A DNA stretch of 41,551 bases, from NCBI GenBank assembly GCA_029209985.1, contig JARGNZ010000027.1, positions 1 to 41,551 of the forward strand, read 5' to 3'. The translations under genes were made by a program, and so were the position numbers. Below are positions 25,146-33,908 of this stretch, in pieces. The notes beneath the pieces are model-generated. The model was not told the origin of the DNA, did no database searches, and worked only from the letters and a program-made list of their open reading frames with translations. This DNA comes from Parvibaculaceae bacterium (GTDB lineage: Bacteria; Pseudomonadota; Alphaproteobacteria; Parvibaculales; Parvibaculaceae). The stretch's first letter is position 1; each line of letters starts with the position of its first letter.

Positions 25146-25161
25146 TTGCGTTTTTACGCAA
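25146..25161. promoter_or_regulatory. Operator-like palindrome in front of the OYE-type gene
   Basis: TTGCGT (25146-25151) and ACGCAA (25156-25161) are inverted repeats around TTTT. It ends 16 bases before the ATG, next to the ribosome site AGGAG, so binding there would block transcription or an RNA hairpin would affect translation. Genes for OYE-type reductases are often under electrophile-sensing repressors, but no regulator gene is adjacent. Confidence 0.35.
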
Positions 25162-25177
25162 ATCTTAGGAGTTCTCT

Positions 25178-26287
25178 ATGAGCCGTTCTGTTGATCCGCT
25201 TTTCACCCCCTTTACATTAAATGGTTTGACCATCCCAAACCGTTTTTCTATGGCCCCCATGACACGCAACTTTTCACCGGGTGAAGTACCGGGCGCTGAT
25301 GTTGCCGCTTACTACCGACGCCGGGCTGAAGGTGGTGTGGGCCTCATCATTACGGAAGGCACCACCGTTGATACGCCTGTTTCCACAATGGCAGCAACTG
25401 TGCCAGCCTTCTACGGCGATGAGGCTTTGGCTGGTTGGAAGCGTGTTGTCGAAGAGGTTCACGATGCGGGCGGGCTTATCGCTCCACAAATTTGGCATGT
25501 GGGGATCACGCGTAAAGCCGACGCTGCACCACGTTCCGAGTTCCCAAGTGCGGGTCCATCAGGCATGGTTATGCCGGGCAAAAAAATTGCCGAGCCGATG
25601 ACCAAAGAAGAAATTCAAAACACGATCGATGCCTTTGCCCGCGCGGCATATAACTCACGTGAGTTGGGTTTTGATGCGGTTGAAGTCCACGGTGCCCACG
25701 GGTATCTCATTGACCAATTCTTCTGGGGCGGTGTGAACAATCGCGATGACGAGTATGGCGGGGATGCTGTTGCACGGACCCGTTTTGGTGAAGACATCAT
25801 CAAGGCCATTCGCAAGGAAGTCGGCGACGACTATCCATTGATTTTGCGCTACTCACAGTGGAAGCAACAAGATTACGATCACAAGCTTGCCACAAACTCT
25901 GAAGACCTTGGCGCATTCCTCAAGCCATTGTCTGATGCTGGCGTTGATATGTTCCACTGTTCACAACGTCGTTTCTGGGAGCCTGAATTTGAAGGCTCAA
26001 ACCTCAACCTTGCAGGTTGGACCGGCAAGCTCAGCGGTAAGCCAACGATGACTGTTGGCTCTATTGGGTTGGACGGTGAGTTTATTGCGGCCTTTGGTGG
26101 CGCGTCTTCTAAGCCAGAACCGGGCAAAATTGATGAATTGATCCAGCGTTTTGAGAACGGCGAATTTGATATGGCCGCTGTTGGACGCGCGCTTATCGTT
26201 GATCCTGAATGGGTCAACAAAGTGCGTGCGGGTCGCTTCGATGAGCTTCTGCCATTCGAGGCAACGGCCTTGGGCGAGTTGGCTTAA
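25178..26287 (+). CDS. NADH:flavin oxidoreductase, Old Yellow Enzyme family
   Basis: FMN-dependent ene-reductase-like enzyme of 369 residues, a single TIM barrel. Seen: PNRFSMAPMTR (FMN contacts), PQIWHVG, the active-site pair His171 and His174 in VEVHGAHGYLIDQFF, then NNRDDEYGG (187-195), and the C-terminal phosphate-binding part TVGSIGLDGEF and MAAVGRALIVDPEWVNKVR. Two histidines instead of His/Asn are typical of the enoate/dienoyl-CoA reductase-like and xenobiotic-reducing branches. Natural substrates are usually activated alkenes, including lipid-derived enals. The ATG follows AGGAG. It is transcribed alone and ends at the terminator at 26312-26341. Confidence 0.92.
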   Translation: MSRSVDPLFTPFTLNGLTIPNRFSMAPMTRNFSPGEVPGADVAAYYRRRAEGGVGLIITEGTTVDTPVSTMAATVPAFYGDEALAGWKRVVEEVHDAGGLIAPQIWHVGITRKADAAPRSEFPSAGPSGMVMPGKKIAEPMTKEEIQNTIDAFARAAYNSRELGFDAVEVHGAHGYLIDQFFWGGVNNRDDEYGGDAVARTRFGEDIIKAIRKEVGDDYPLILRYSQWKQQDYDHKLATNSEDLGAFLKPLSDAGVDMFHCSQRRFWEPEFEGSNLNLAGWTGKLSGKPTMTVGSIGLDGEFIAAFGGASSKPEPGKIDELIQRFENGEFDMAAVGRALIVDPEWVNKVRAGRFDELLPFEATALGELA

Positions 26288-26311
26288 CCCACACGACCCA
26301 ACTTAAACGAG

Positions 26312-26341
26312 AAAGCCCCGGTGAATTATCACCGGGGCTTT
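26312..26341. terminator. Intrinsic terminator after the OYE-type gene, probably bidirectional
   Basis: AAAGCCCCGGTGA (26312-26324) and TCACCGGGGCTTT (26329-26341) form a perfect 13-bp GC-rich stem with a 4-base loop, followed by TTTC on the plus strand. It also lies 28 bases after the stop of the convergent CoA-ester lyase gene (26369), with the A-run giving a T-run on that strand. Confidence 0.9.
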
Positions 26342-26368
26342 TTCAATTTGGACTGCTTAGAGCGGACC

Positions 26369-27412
26369 TTAAAGACCGTAGGTGCTTTTTAGCTCGGGGT
26401 CTTTTTGCGAAACTTGTTTGGCTAGGTCGACCATAACTTTGGCTTGTTTCCACGTCGCGTCATCTTGCATTTTACCGTCGAGCATAACTGCGCCTGTGCC
26501 ATCAGGCATTGCCTCAAGAATACGCATGGCAAATTTCACTTCCTCTGGGTCAGGGGAGAAAACCTTTTTGGCCACAGCGATTTGGCTCGGGTGCAATGAC
26601 CATGCGCCCACGCAGCCCATCAAGAAGGCATTGCGGAACTGTGCTTCGCACGCATCTAGATCGGCGATGTCGCCGAATGGACCATAGAAGGCACTCAGGC
26701 CATTGGCGACACAGGCATCAACCATTTTTGCGACGGTATAATGCCACAAGTCTTGCTGCACAAAACTACGGGGTCCACCATCATCACTCGGGTCTGCGAG
26801 GACGCCGTAAGACGGGTGTCCGCCACCCACACGGGTGGTTTTCATGCGACGAGAGGCGGCCAAATCAGCAGGGCCAAGGCTCATGCCTTGCATACGCGGT
26901 GAGGCGGCTGCGATCTCTTCGACGTTTTTCACGCCCTCGGCAGTTTCCAAAATGGCATGAATGAGGATCGGTTTTTTGATGCTGTGCTTTGCTTCTAGCA
27001 ACGACAAATATTGATCAACAAAGTGGATGTCCCAAGGGCCTTCCACTTTTGGTACCATCATCACGTCAAGCTTATCGCCAACGCCCCCGACAATCTCGGA
27101 AATGTCATCAAGCACCCATGGGCTATTGAGCGCGTTCACACGCGTCCACAGGCCCGTGCTGCCAAACTCATTTTCTTTTGCCACTTTGATGAAGCCTTTA
27201 CGTGCTTCTTCTTTTTTGTCGGCGGGAATGGCGTCTTCCAAATTACCTAAGATCACATCAACTTGAGAAATCAGGGCAGGAATTTTGGCGTGCACCTTTT
27301 CCAACTGCGGTGGAAAAAAGTGGATCATGCGTTCAGAGCGGGCAGGCAGCTCGCGGAAGGGAGCGGGGGCACCGGCGGCCAACGGCTTATAGAAATTAGC
27401 TGGAAGCTTCAT
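26369..27412 (-). CDS. HpcH/HpaI-family CoA-ester lyase (malyl-CoA / beta-methylmalyl-CoA lyase-like)
   Basis: TIM-barrel lyase of about 347 residues that cleaves or condenses CoA esters such as malyl-CoA with Mg2+. Seen: [18 protein letters not shown] (Asp near the metal site), [32 protein letters not shown] (metal-binding Glu), [15 protein letters not shown] and [19 protein letters not shown], then [17 protein letters not shown]; this order is that of malyl-CoA and citramalyl-CoA lyases. Citrate-lyase beta subunits are related but the adjoining subunits are absent. The ATG at 27412 is preferred; an upstream in-frame start would add up to 15 residues, and the ribosome site is weak. It follows the gamma carbonic anhydrase gene by 92 bases on the same strand. 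Confidence 0.85.
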   Translation of the reverse strand: MKLPANFYKPLAAGAPAPFRELPARSERMIHFFPPQLEKVHAKIPALISQVDVILGNLEDAIPADKKEEARKGFIKVAKENEFGSTGLWTRVNALNSPWVLDDISEIVGGVGDKLDVMMVPKVEGPWDIHFVDQYLSLLEAKHSIKKPILIHAILETAEGVKNVEEIAAASPRMQGMSLGPADLAASRRMKTTRVGGGHPSYGVLADPSDDGGPRSFVQQDLWHYTVAKMVDACVANGLSAFYGPFGDIADLDACEAQFRNAFLMGCVGAWSLHPSQIAVAKKVFSPDPEEVKFAMRILEAMPDGTGAVMLDGKMQDDATWKQAKVMVDLAKQVSQKDPELKSTYGL

Positions 27413-27504
27413 CAATACGTTCTTTCTATGGTCTGAATTTGGCGTGATCATACCCAAGTTGAAGCCCTTTGACCATGGGCAAGGAGGGCACTGTTTACCG
27501 CATT

Positions 27505-28077
27505 CTAGCCCTTATCAGCCAAGGCTTTTAGTTGTTCTCCCATCGCTTCCGCAAATTCAGGGGTTTCTGGCACACGATGTTCGCCGCGTGCATATGCCAA
27601 AGCATTTTCGTAGTAGAAGCTGGCGTTCATGATATTGGCGGCTGAGCTATCTCTGGTTTTGACCACCTTAGCAGGTGCGCCCATAACAATGGAATTGTCT
27701 GGAATGACGGTGTTTTCTGTCACCAATGCGTGACCGCCGATGATGCAATTATTCCCAATTTTCACACCGTCCATAATGGTTGCATTAATGCCGATGAGGC
27801 AGTTATCGCCGATTTCACACCCATGCAAAGTCACGTGGTGGGTAATCGAACAATTTTCCCCAACAATGGTGGGTGTGCCGTTGCCAACGTGGATCATGAC
27901 AAAATCTTGGATGTTTGTGCGTGCCCCAATTCTAATTTCAAACATTTCACTGCGCATCACGACATAGGGCCACACACTTGCGCCGGGTCCAATATGGACA
28001 TGGCCGTGCATCAACGCTGTTTCATGGATGAAGGCGGGGTTGTCTAGAACAATTTTGGAGTTATTGGATTGTGTCAT
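27505..28077 (-). CDS. Gamma-class carbonic anhydrase-like hexapeptide protein
   Basis: A 190-residue left-handed beta-helix protein, probably trimeric with metal at subunit interfaces. The three zinc ligands of gamma carbonic anhydrases have matching positions: His63 (FVMIHVG), His80 and His85 ([11 protein letters not shown]), the last two five apart as in the family. Other marks are [19 protein letters not shown] and [14 protein letters not shown]. Relatives such as PaaY or CaiE act on CoA thioesters, so a thioesterase-like role is an alternative to CO2 hydration. Its ATG overlaps the stop of the upstream MFS gene (ATGA), implying translational coupling, and the CoA-ester lyase gene follows. 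Confidence 0.86.
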   Translation of the reverse strand: MTQSNNSKIVLDNPAFIHETALMHGHVHIGPGASVWPYVVMRSEMFEIRIGARTNIQDFVMIHVGNGTPTIVGENCSITHHVTLHGCEIGDNCLIGINATIMDGVKIGNNCIIGGHALVTENTVIPDNSIVMGAPAKVVKTRDSSAANIMNASFYYENALAYARGEHRVPETPEFAEAMGEQLKALADKG

Positions 28078-29369
28078 ACATCACCTATCGGGTTGTTTTT
28101 TTCGTATGCGATTTGGGCGGCGTTCACGGGACCGGCGGCCACCATAAGGCAGAAAGCAAGCATTGAGGCACAGGCCAAAATGATAAAGGCTGGTTGGTAT
28201 CCCCCTGCCAACTCATACGCGAGGCCGACTGAAAAGGGACCAGACGCCACTCCCATCGTGGTGGCAAGTTGGCTGCGCGCATAAATGCGGCCATAGGCGA
28301 CAAGGCCAAAAGCTTCGGCAATGATCAAGGGTTGCATCATCAAGATGTTACCAACGGTGATCCCAAAAATACCCGCTGTAAGGTACAGCCCCCAAACGCT
28401 CTCCACCTCGGAATAGAGAAAAAGAGACAGCCCTTGCAGCAAAAAGAGGAAAAGAATGAATTTCTTGGAGTCGACATAGGCAAGCAAAACGCCGCCACTT
28501 AACCGTCCTGCGATGCTCGCGCCTCCCAAAATCGCAATCGTGACCGCCGCTAATTCATCGTCACCAGTGCGGGAGCTGGCAAGGTTGAACTGATGAGAAA
28601 TCGCACCGACTTGCGCCATCATTGCGCAGACATAAGAGGCGGTGGAAAAAATGAAAAAACGACTGCGCAGAACCAAGTTGAGCGGCACACCATCTAACTT
28701 CGGCACAACCCCGTCTTCCGGCAACTGTGCCCCATCTGGGAGCAAGCCAATCGACTGGGGACTTGGGCGCAACAGAAAAATAGTCAGCGGCACAATGGCC
28801 AAAACAAACAGCAAGCCCATCAAAGGGCCAGCGCCTCCTAAGCCATAATCTGTGATGAGTTTCACCGATACGGGAGTAAGCAGAATCCCTCCGAGAGAAA
28901 GCCCTGTTGAGGCAACGGCCAAAGCAGAGGAGCGGTTTTTATTAAACCAACGGGCCACCAATGTGGTGCAGGGGATCAACGCCGCGAATGTATAGCCAAT
29001 GCCAAAAACAATATGAAAGAGATAGAGTTGAAAAATCGTGTGCACCCAACCAATAAGGGACAGGGTGAGGGCGCAAAACAAGGCCCCAAAGGTGATGGAC
29101 CAGCGAATGTCAAAGCGGTCAATGATCGAGCCGACCAACATGCCCGTGATACCAGAAGCCACAAAAAAACTTGCCGTCGCCCCAGAGGTGAGAGAGACAG
29201 AGAAGCCTTCTTCGTTCACAAAGGCTTTCAGGTAGACGGATAGATTGTAAAATCCAAACCCGGCGGTGACGGTCATGATGACGGCACAGACGGCGACGAT
29301 GACCCAACCATAATAAAAATTTGGCCAATGAGATTTCAAAAAATTTGGCATGCCAGATTGTTGTTTCAT
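28074..29369 (-). CDS. Major facilitator superfamily transporter (OFA/monocarboxylate-like)
   Basis: Inner-membrane secondary transporter of 431 residues with about 12 membrane segments. N-terminal GWVIVAVCAVIMTVTAGFGF, the A-motif-like stretch GSIIDRFDIRWSITFGAL, HIVFGIGYTFAALIPCTTLV and RWFNKNRSSALAVASTG are characteristic of the OFA/MCT-like branch that moves carboxylates. The ATG at 29369 has AGGAAG upstream and is preferred to 29390, which has none. It is coupled by a 4-base overlap to the gamma carbonic anhydrase gene and precedes the CoA-ester lyase, so the substrate may be a small carboxylic acid feeding that pathway; this is inference. Confidence 0.88.
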   Translation of the reverse strand: MKQQSGMPNFLKSHWPNFYYGWVIVAVCAVIMTVTAGFGFYNLSVYLKAFVNEEGFSVSLTSGATASFFVASGITGMLVGSIIDRFDIRWSITFGALFCALTLSLIGWVHTIFQLYLFHIVFGIGYTFAALIPCTTLVARWFNKNRSSALAVASTGLSLGGILLTPVSVKLITDYGLGGAGPLMGLLFVLAIVPLTIFLLRPSPQSIGLLPDGAQLPEDGVVPKLDGVPLNLVLRSRFFIFSTASYVCAMMAQVGAISHQFNLASSRTGDDELAAVTIAILGGASIAGRLSGGVLLAYVDSKKFILFLFLLQGLSLFLYSEVESVWGLYLTAGIFGITVGNILMMQPLIIAEAFGLVAYGRIYARSQLATTMGVASGPFSVGLAYELAGGYQPAFIILACASMLAFCLMVAAGPVNAAQIAYEKNNPIGDV

Positions 29370-29410
29370 ATCGTCTTCCTGCGTTTTCATAACGCTATTG
29401 TTATTTGCGG

Positions 29411-29629
29411 CTATTCACAGAGGGCTTCATCATAACTTCTGTTGCCAACTTCACACCAAAGGCGTTCCAACTTGTTGAGCGAAACCCCAATACCATCGCC
29501 TGTTAACAGCATACCAGATGTGCTGCCTGCGCCAAATGAGTTAAAATGGAACCAAGTTGAATACGCATAGGGCCAAATGGGGGTGCTTATCGGCATTGCC
29601 CAATTGCCCTTGCGGGACGGCTCTGGCAT
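29411..29629 (-). CDS. Possible small gene, 72 residues, unrecognised
   Basis: The 331-base gap between the MFS and GST genes contains this minus-strand frame. From the ATG at 29629 it encodes a product beginning MPEPSRKGNWAMPISTPIWP, then aromatic-rich text (YAYSTWFHFNSFGAG), Gly/Ser-rich text and an acidic C-terminal end. Codon choice looks like the neighbours, with G or C favoured at third positions. Against it: no clear ribosome site, no recognised family, and the frame stays open upstream into the GST gene on the other strand. It would be cotranscribed with the MFS gene. Listed as a possibility only. Confidence 0.35.
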   Translation of the reverse strand: MPEPSRKGNWAMPISTPIWPYAYSTWFHFNSFGAGSTSGMLLTGDGIGVSLNKLERLWCEVGNRSYDEALCE

Positions 29630-29637
29630 CCCTAATC

Positions 29638-29682
29638 TTGCACGCGATAAGAATAACAAACGTGCAGCATTGAATTGCACGC
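29638..29682. promoter_or_regulatory. TTGCACGC repeats in front of the GST gene
   Basis: TTGCACGC occurs at 29638-29645 and 29675-29682, 37 bases apart, with the inverted core CGTGCA at 29661-29666 between them. They lie 20-64 bases before the GST start codon, as regulator sites might. The GST ribosome site GGAG follows at 29691. Confidence 0.28.
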
Positions 29683-29701
29683 ATAACATTGGAGAATTTT
29701 C

Positions 29702-30307
29702 ATGAAACTCTACACATCGATGGGCCCCAACCCTGCAGTCGTCAACGCTTTTATGGGCCTGAAAGGCATCACACTTCCGACAGAAGAAGTGGATTTGATG
29801 GGGGGACTGAACCGCCAAGAGGGCTATTTGGCCGTAAACCCAGCAGGACAATTGCCTGCATTGGTGCTGGATGGCGGAGATGTTGTCACTGAAATCACGG
29901 CAATCTGTGAATATTTGGACGAAAAATATCCGGGGGGCGACTTAATCGGCACAACGGCGGAAGACCGCGCTCAAACTCGACGCTGGACCCGGTGGGTTGA
30001 CCTGAATGTCTGCGAACCGCTTGCGAATGGTTTTCGCTTTGCAGAAGGCTTGGGTCTTTTTGAAAACAGAATGCGGTGTCTCCCTGAAGCATCTGACGGG
30101 CTCAAGGCGTGTGCGCAAGACAAGCTCAAATGGTTGGACGAGCAATTGGCTACTAAAGAGTTTGTTGCAGGTGATCGTTTTTCTTTGGCTGATATTCTCT
30201 TGGCGTGTTTTCTCGCATTTGGAGAATCTGTCGGCCAACCGATTAATGCTGACTTCAAAAACCTAGGTGCATGGTTGGCCCGTGCTAATGCACGTATGGC
30301 GGCTTAA
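29702..30307 (+). CDS. Glutathione S-transferase family protein
   Basis: Cytosolic 201-residue protein with GST fold: thioredoxin-like domain about residues 1-75 (MKLYTSMGPNPAVVNAF, then VNPAGQLPALVLDGG with the cis-proline and VVTEITAICEYLDEKY), and an alpha-helical domain about 85-200 with FSLADILLACFL as the family N-capping motif. The usual glutathione-binding ES pair at the end of the first domain is TE here, so glutathione binding may be altered. GGAG is six bases before the ATG. The thioesterase gene follows after 30 bases on the same strand, so both are probably in one operon. Confidence 0.88.
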   Translation: MKLYTSMGPNPAVVNAFMGLKGITLPTEEVDLMGGLNRQEGYLAVNPAGQLPALVLDGGDVVTEITAICEYLDEKYPGGDLIGTTAEDRAQTRRWTRWVDLNVCEPLANGFRFAEGLGLFENRMRCLPEASDGLKACAQDKLKWLDEQLATKEFVAGDRFSLADILLACFLAFGESVGQPINADFKNLGAWLARANARMAA

Positions 30308-30337
30308 TCTAATACAATTCTGCGAGGCTGGCCTTTC

Positions 30338-30739
30338 ATGACGGACACACCCCTTGACGACGAAAATTGGGAATCGGCGGCGGCCCACACGTTGGGCAAA
30401 GAACTGATAAGTCTGGAGCCTGGACATGTGAAGGCCAGCTACTACGCAGGAGAAAACTTCCTCAACAGAGGCGGGCGCATCTACGGCGGCTTTCTCGCGG
30501 CTATGTTAGATGGCCTGTGTGGGCACGCGGTGCGTAGCTCCAACCGTGAGACGAATGTGCCTCAAGTGACCTTAGAGCTTAAAACCAGCTTTGTTGGCCG
30601 TGCGGATGTGGGCGCTCTTGTCGGCGAAGGGTGGGTGCGTCACCGTGGTAAATCAATTGCCTTTGCAGAAGCTGAGTTGCGTACCCCTCAAGGCGTCCTC
30701 GTTGCCAAGGCGAGTGCGACGTTCAAGTTGGGTCGTTAG
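30338..30739 (+). CDS. PaaI-family hotdog-fold thioesterase
   Basis: Acyl-CoA thioesterase-like protein of 133 residues with a single hotdog domain. The central helix region FLNRGGRIYGGFLAAMLDGLCGHAV holds the family position where HGG is usual (here YGG) and the catalytic Asp of AAMLDGLCG. Strands VPQVTLELKTSFVGRA, GALVGEGWVRHRGKSIAFAEAEL and VLVAKASATFKLG follow as in PaaI/YdiI proteins. The acyl substrate is unknown. It is the second gene of the unit with the GST gene and converges on the glycosyltransferase gene, with 24 bases between stops. Confidence 0.87.
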   Translation: MTDTPLDDENWESAAAHTLGKELISLEPGHVKASYYAGENFLNRGGRIYGGFLAAMLDGLCGHAVRSSNRETNVPQVTLELKTSFVGRADVGALVGEGWVRHRGKSIAFAEAELRTPQGVLVAKASATFKLGR

Positions 30740-30763
30740 GGCTTACCCGTCACTCGCCCAAAC

Positions 30764-32383
30764 TCATTTTGCACGCAGAAGGTGCAACGTCAGATCCCGG
30801 CCATTGGCTAGGTTTTGTCCGCGCATTTCGTCTAAGACAACGACCTCTAACCCTAGCTCTTGGGCTTTCTCATTAAACTTTTTAAGCTTGCGTCTCTCCA
30901 CAAGGCCCACGGCAAATGGGTCTTGCGATAAGGTGAGAGCAACGTCTTCAGGTGCAACCAATTTAGTTTGCGTGTCGGTTAAAAACACCAAGCTTGGTTC
31001 GTGAAAACCGGTTGCCGCTAAAACCGATGTATCCGCTGGCAAGGCTTCTGCGATGCGGGGGCTCACCCAAAAGTAGCTCAAGCTTGGGGCGTAGGCGGAG
31101 GCCATCCACGGTAAGGCACCGCCGGAGAGCACACAGAACGCCACAAGCATTTGTTGGATGTTTCTCTGCCATGCGCCGCGCAGGCCGATGATCGCACCGA
31201 TGCCGACAATCACTGTGAGTGGTAAGGCGATCCACAAAGGACTGTTGAAAAGGATAGCAGCCACTGTGAAGCCTGCGGACAGGGCCACGCTGATAAGGCC
31301 CCAGAACAACACTTGCGCCCTATAGGCCCACTTATAGGTGAGGGCGGGCAAGCCTTGGCGCGCTGAATTTGCGACGAGCAGCACAAGGGCTGGAAACACG
31401 GGCAAAATATAATGCACAAGTTTGGTGGGCACCCATTCAAACATCAACCAACTTGGTATGATCCATGCCAGCAAAAAACCGATGTTGGCGTCTAAACGGT
31501 TGCGCCAGTTCCACGCGAGTGCGGGTAAGGCCAGAAGTGAAATGGGCCACAAGGTCAGATAGCTTGTGAGGAAATAAAACCCCATCGGTGCGCCGTGGCC
31601 TTCTTGGCCGCCGGTTAATTTCGGCAGCAGGTCTTCTTTGGCCGCTTCGATGATAAAGCCAAGTTCACCAGAGGCATAAAGGGCGAGGGGCCATGGAGCG
31701 ATAACCGCAAGCAACAACAGAATGCCCCATGCGGGGCGCAGCGCCTTGAGGTAGCGTACATGACCTCTGCCGATCCAAAGCCCGATCAAAGTGAGGCCCA
31801 CCACAGCAGGGCCAATGGGGCCTTTAATGAGCGTGGCAAGGCCAAGGCCGCCCCAGAACGCCACAAATGCTAAGGGACCTGCTGGAGCGCCTTTCACATC
31901 TTTGGCGTAGGCGCGTGTGAGGCCCCACATCGCTAAAAGAGTGGTCGCAAGCAGGGTTGCATCCGTTTTTGCGATCCGCGCCTCAACAGCAACCAGCAGG
32001 GTGAGGGCAAGCAGCCCTCCTGCAAGGAATGCCGTTTTACGGTCAAATAATTCTCGACCAATTGCAAAGGTGAGGAGAACTGCAAGCCACGCAGCAATGG
32101 CAGAGGGAAGCCGGTAGGTCCAGATTTGGCGCCAAGGGGCATCGCTCAATGTTTCGGTACTTGCAGACTGCAGCCAATAAATCCCAACGGGTTTTTTACT
32201 GCGCGGGGTCTCTTGATAAAACGGAAGCAGAAAATTCTGCGTCTCTAACATTTGGGTTGTGGCTTGCACAAACCGAGATTCATCCCGGTCTAGAGGCGGC
32301 AAGGAAGAAAGACCCGGCAGGAACATCAACGCCGAGAGAAGAGTGAGTACCGCAATCGGATGGTTCGAAATCCAGCTCTTCAT
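30764..32383 (-). CDS. ArnT/PMT-like glycosyltransferase (GT39/GT83 fold)
   Basis: Integral inner-membrane glycosyltransferase of 539 residues (C-superfamily), using a polyprenyl-phosphate sugar donor and acting on the periplasmic side. The signature acidic motif is in the first periplasmic loop: LPPLDRDESRFVQATTQML with Asp32, Asp34 and Glu35. The segment PRSKKPVGIYWLQSAS resembles the substrate loop of ArnT-like proteins that modify lipid A or other glycans, and about 11-12 membrane segments follow, then a short C-terminal soluble domain. The start may be the ATG at 32383 or a GTG at 32389; AAGGA fits the GTG better. It follows the beta-barrel gene by 85 bases on the same strand. Confidence 0.86.
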   Translation of the reverse strand: MKSWISNHPIAVLTLLSALMFLPGLSSLPPLDRDESRFVQATTQMLETQNFLLPFYQETPRSKKPVGIYWLQSASTETLSDAPWRQIWTYRLPSAIAAWLAVLLTFAIGRELFDRKTAFLAGGLLALTLLVAVEARIAKTDATLLATTLLAMWGLTRAYAKDVKGAPAGPLAFVAFWGGLGLATLIKGPIGPAVVGLTLIGLWIGRGHVRYLKALRPAWGILLLLAVIAPWPLALYASGELGFIIEAAKEDLLPKLTGGQEGHGAPMGFYFLTSYLTLWPISLLALPALAWNWRNRLDANIGFLLAWIIPSWLMFEWVPTKLVHYILPVFPALVLLVANSARQGLPALTYKWAYRAQVLFWGLISVALSAGFTVAAILFNSPLWIALPLTVIVGIGAIIGLRGAWQRNIQQMLVAFCVLSGGALPWMASAYAPSLSYFWVSPRIAEALPADTSVLAATGFHEPSLVFLTDTQTKLVAPEDVALTLSQDPFAVGLVERRKLKKFNEKAQELGLEVVVLDEMRGQNLANGRDLTLHLLRAK

Positions 32384-32468
32384 GTCCACAGTTTCCTTGC
32401 CTCAAATAATTATCCTCTGTTTTTCCACTGGAAAAGCGGATGGGTCAATGGTTTTCGAGTGAAAGGGT

Positions 32469-33893
32469 CTAAAAGCCAAACCGCGCTGAAACGTAGATAT
32501 TGCTGGCTTCTTCAAATTGACCAAAAAAACTGTCCTGCTTTTTCCCATAAAAGGCATTTCCGCCTGCTTCAAGCGTCCAGCTATCGTTTAATTTATAGCT
32601 TGCTTTGGCCCGCATATATCCGTCTTGATCGGAGGGGCTATAAAAATTGAACGCAGAGAGGGTGAGGTTTTGGTTCATCATCATCTGAGTGAGCCGTAGG
32701 GTGACAACATGCCGGATTTCATCATCGGCCTTTGCCCCTGGTGGGAGCGCCGTTTTGTAGGCATCAAAATTCTGCTTAATTTCGACATAATATTGAATGC
32801 CCCCCGTGAGGTCTTTCGCAATCTCCTGCTCATAGCCCGTCATCACCCGCCATTCGCTATTGGCCACATAGGCATTTGTGCCGGTTTCATCTTCACGGCT
32901 GTCGTAATAACCCACTTCAAGGTTGGCAATCCCGTCTGCAAGGGGGCCACGCAGACTTGCCCCGTAAACGTTCAATTCGGGAAATGTGAAAGCACCCGTG
33001 CTGGGGTTTTGCCCGTTAGGGCTTTTCCAAAATCCGTCATAAAAATAAAAAGCAACCTCAACAGGTCCTATTAACCGATGTGCTCGTAGAGAAAGTTCAG
33101 CATCTTCAAAATAATCGTCGGGAGTGGTGGCTCTCACTGGTGCCGTGCGGCCAGTCATTTTTCCGGTAGAGGTATTATAATATGAAATACGTCTCCCATC
33201 TATATAGCGATCAGAATCGAAGCGAGGCGTATAAATCACATCCAGATTGATCTGTTCACTGAAAAGACCAACCTTTAAAGCATCCGAGGGCGCTTTCAAA
33301 TATTCCACATCTCGACCAATGAAAAAGCTATTCCAGTCTTTAGGAAACATATCGTTGATGAAAAGAAGGTCACCGGTTCCCCACGTCAAAATTTGTCGGC
33401 CAGCCTTTATGTCCATAAAAGAGAAAGGTTGAGCTACAAAATTGGCTTCTCGAATATCTAGCCAACCCTCACCCGTTTTAACGTCTACTGTATGGTTGGC
33501 AGCAATAAGATCGTAAAGAAAATCACTGGTGAAATTTAAGGTCAGAGCATCCCAGCTTTTTGATGCTTTGAGGTGTAAGCGGGCCTCTCCGATTGAAAGT
33601 TGTTTTTGCTCATCATCTTTCTGAAGGCGCGCACCTAACCGCGTTTCAAAAAAACCTGTCACTTCAAAAGGCAATGCTTCACGCCAACCTTTAGGCGAAC
33701 GGTTATCCTCCTTCACCTCATCGATGTCACCAACTAGGCCAAGCCCCATTGGTAAAAGCGGGTCATTGGAAGGCGTCCCAATTGCTTCCAATCCAATGGG
33801 GAGGGAGGGATTTTCCGCGAATGCAGCTGTAGAAAAACAAATGAAGGCCAAAACGCCCCACACCACATTTTTGATCTCAGACTGTAAAGTCAT
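32469..33893 (-). CDS. Outer-membrane beta-barrel protein (DUF1302/porin-like) of the RND cassette
   Basis: A 474-residue protein with a signal peptide (residues 1-27, cleavage after AFA) and alternating amphipathic strands throughout, ending in SARFGF with the terminal Phe that marks outer-membrane barrels. Regions such as FFETRLGARLQKDDEQKQL, LDIREANFVAQPFSFMDIKA and GRQILTWGTGDLLFINDMFP look like the DUF1302/alginate-export type of barrels; the exact family is not certain. It is the last gene of the operon, starting 15 bases after the LolA-like gene, with AAGGTGA seven bases before its ATG. Its place beside an RND exporter and a lipoprotein-sorting protein suggests the outer-membrane end of a transport route. 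Confidence 0.82.
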   Translation of the reverse strand: MTLQSEIKNVVWGVLAFICFSTAAFAENPSLPIGLEAIGTPSNDPLLPMGLGLVGDIDEVKEDNRSPKGWREALPFEVTGFFETRLGARLQKDDEQKQLSIGEARLHLKASKSWDALTLNFTSDFLYDLIAANHTVDVKTGEGWLDIREANFVAQPFSFMDIKAGRQILTWGTGDLLFINDMFPKDWNSFFIGRDVEYLKAPSDALKVGLFSEQINLDVIYTPRFDSDRYIDGRRISYYNTSTGKMTGRTAPVRATTPDDYFEDAELSLRAHRLIGPVEVAFYFYDGFWKSPNGQNPSTGAFTFPELNVYGASLRGPLADGIANLEVGYYDSREDETGTNAYVANSEWRVMTGYEQEIAKDLTGGIQYYVEIKQNFDAYKTALPPGAKADDEIRHVVTLRLTQMMMNQNLTLSAFNFYSPSDQDGYMRAKASYKLNDSWTLEAGGNAFYGKKQDSFFGQFEEASNIYVSARFGF

Positions 33894-33908
33894 TTCGCAT
33901 CACCTTCA

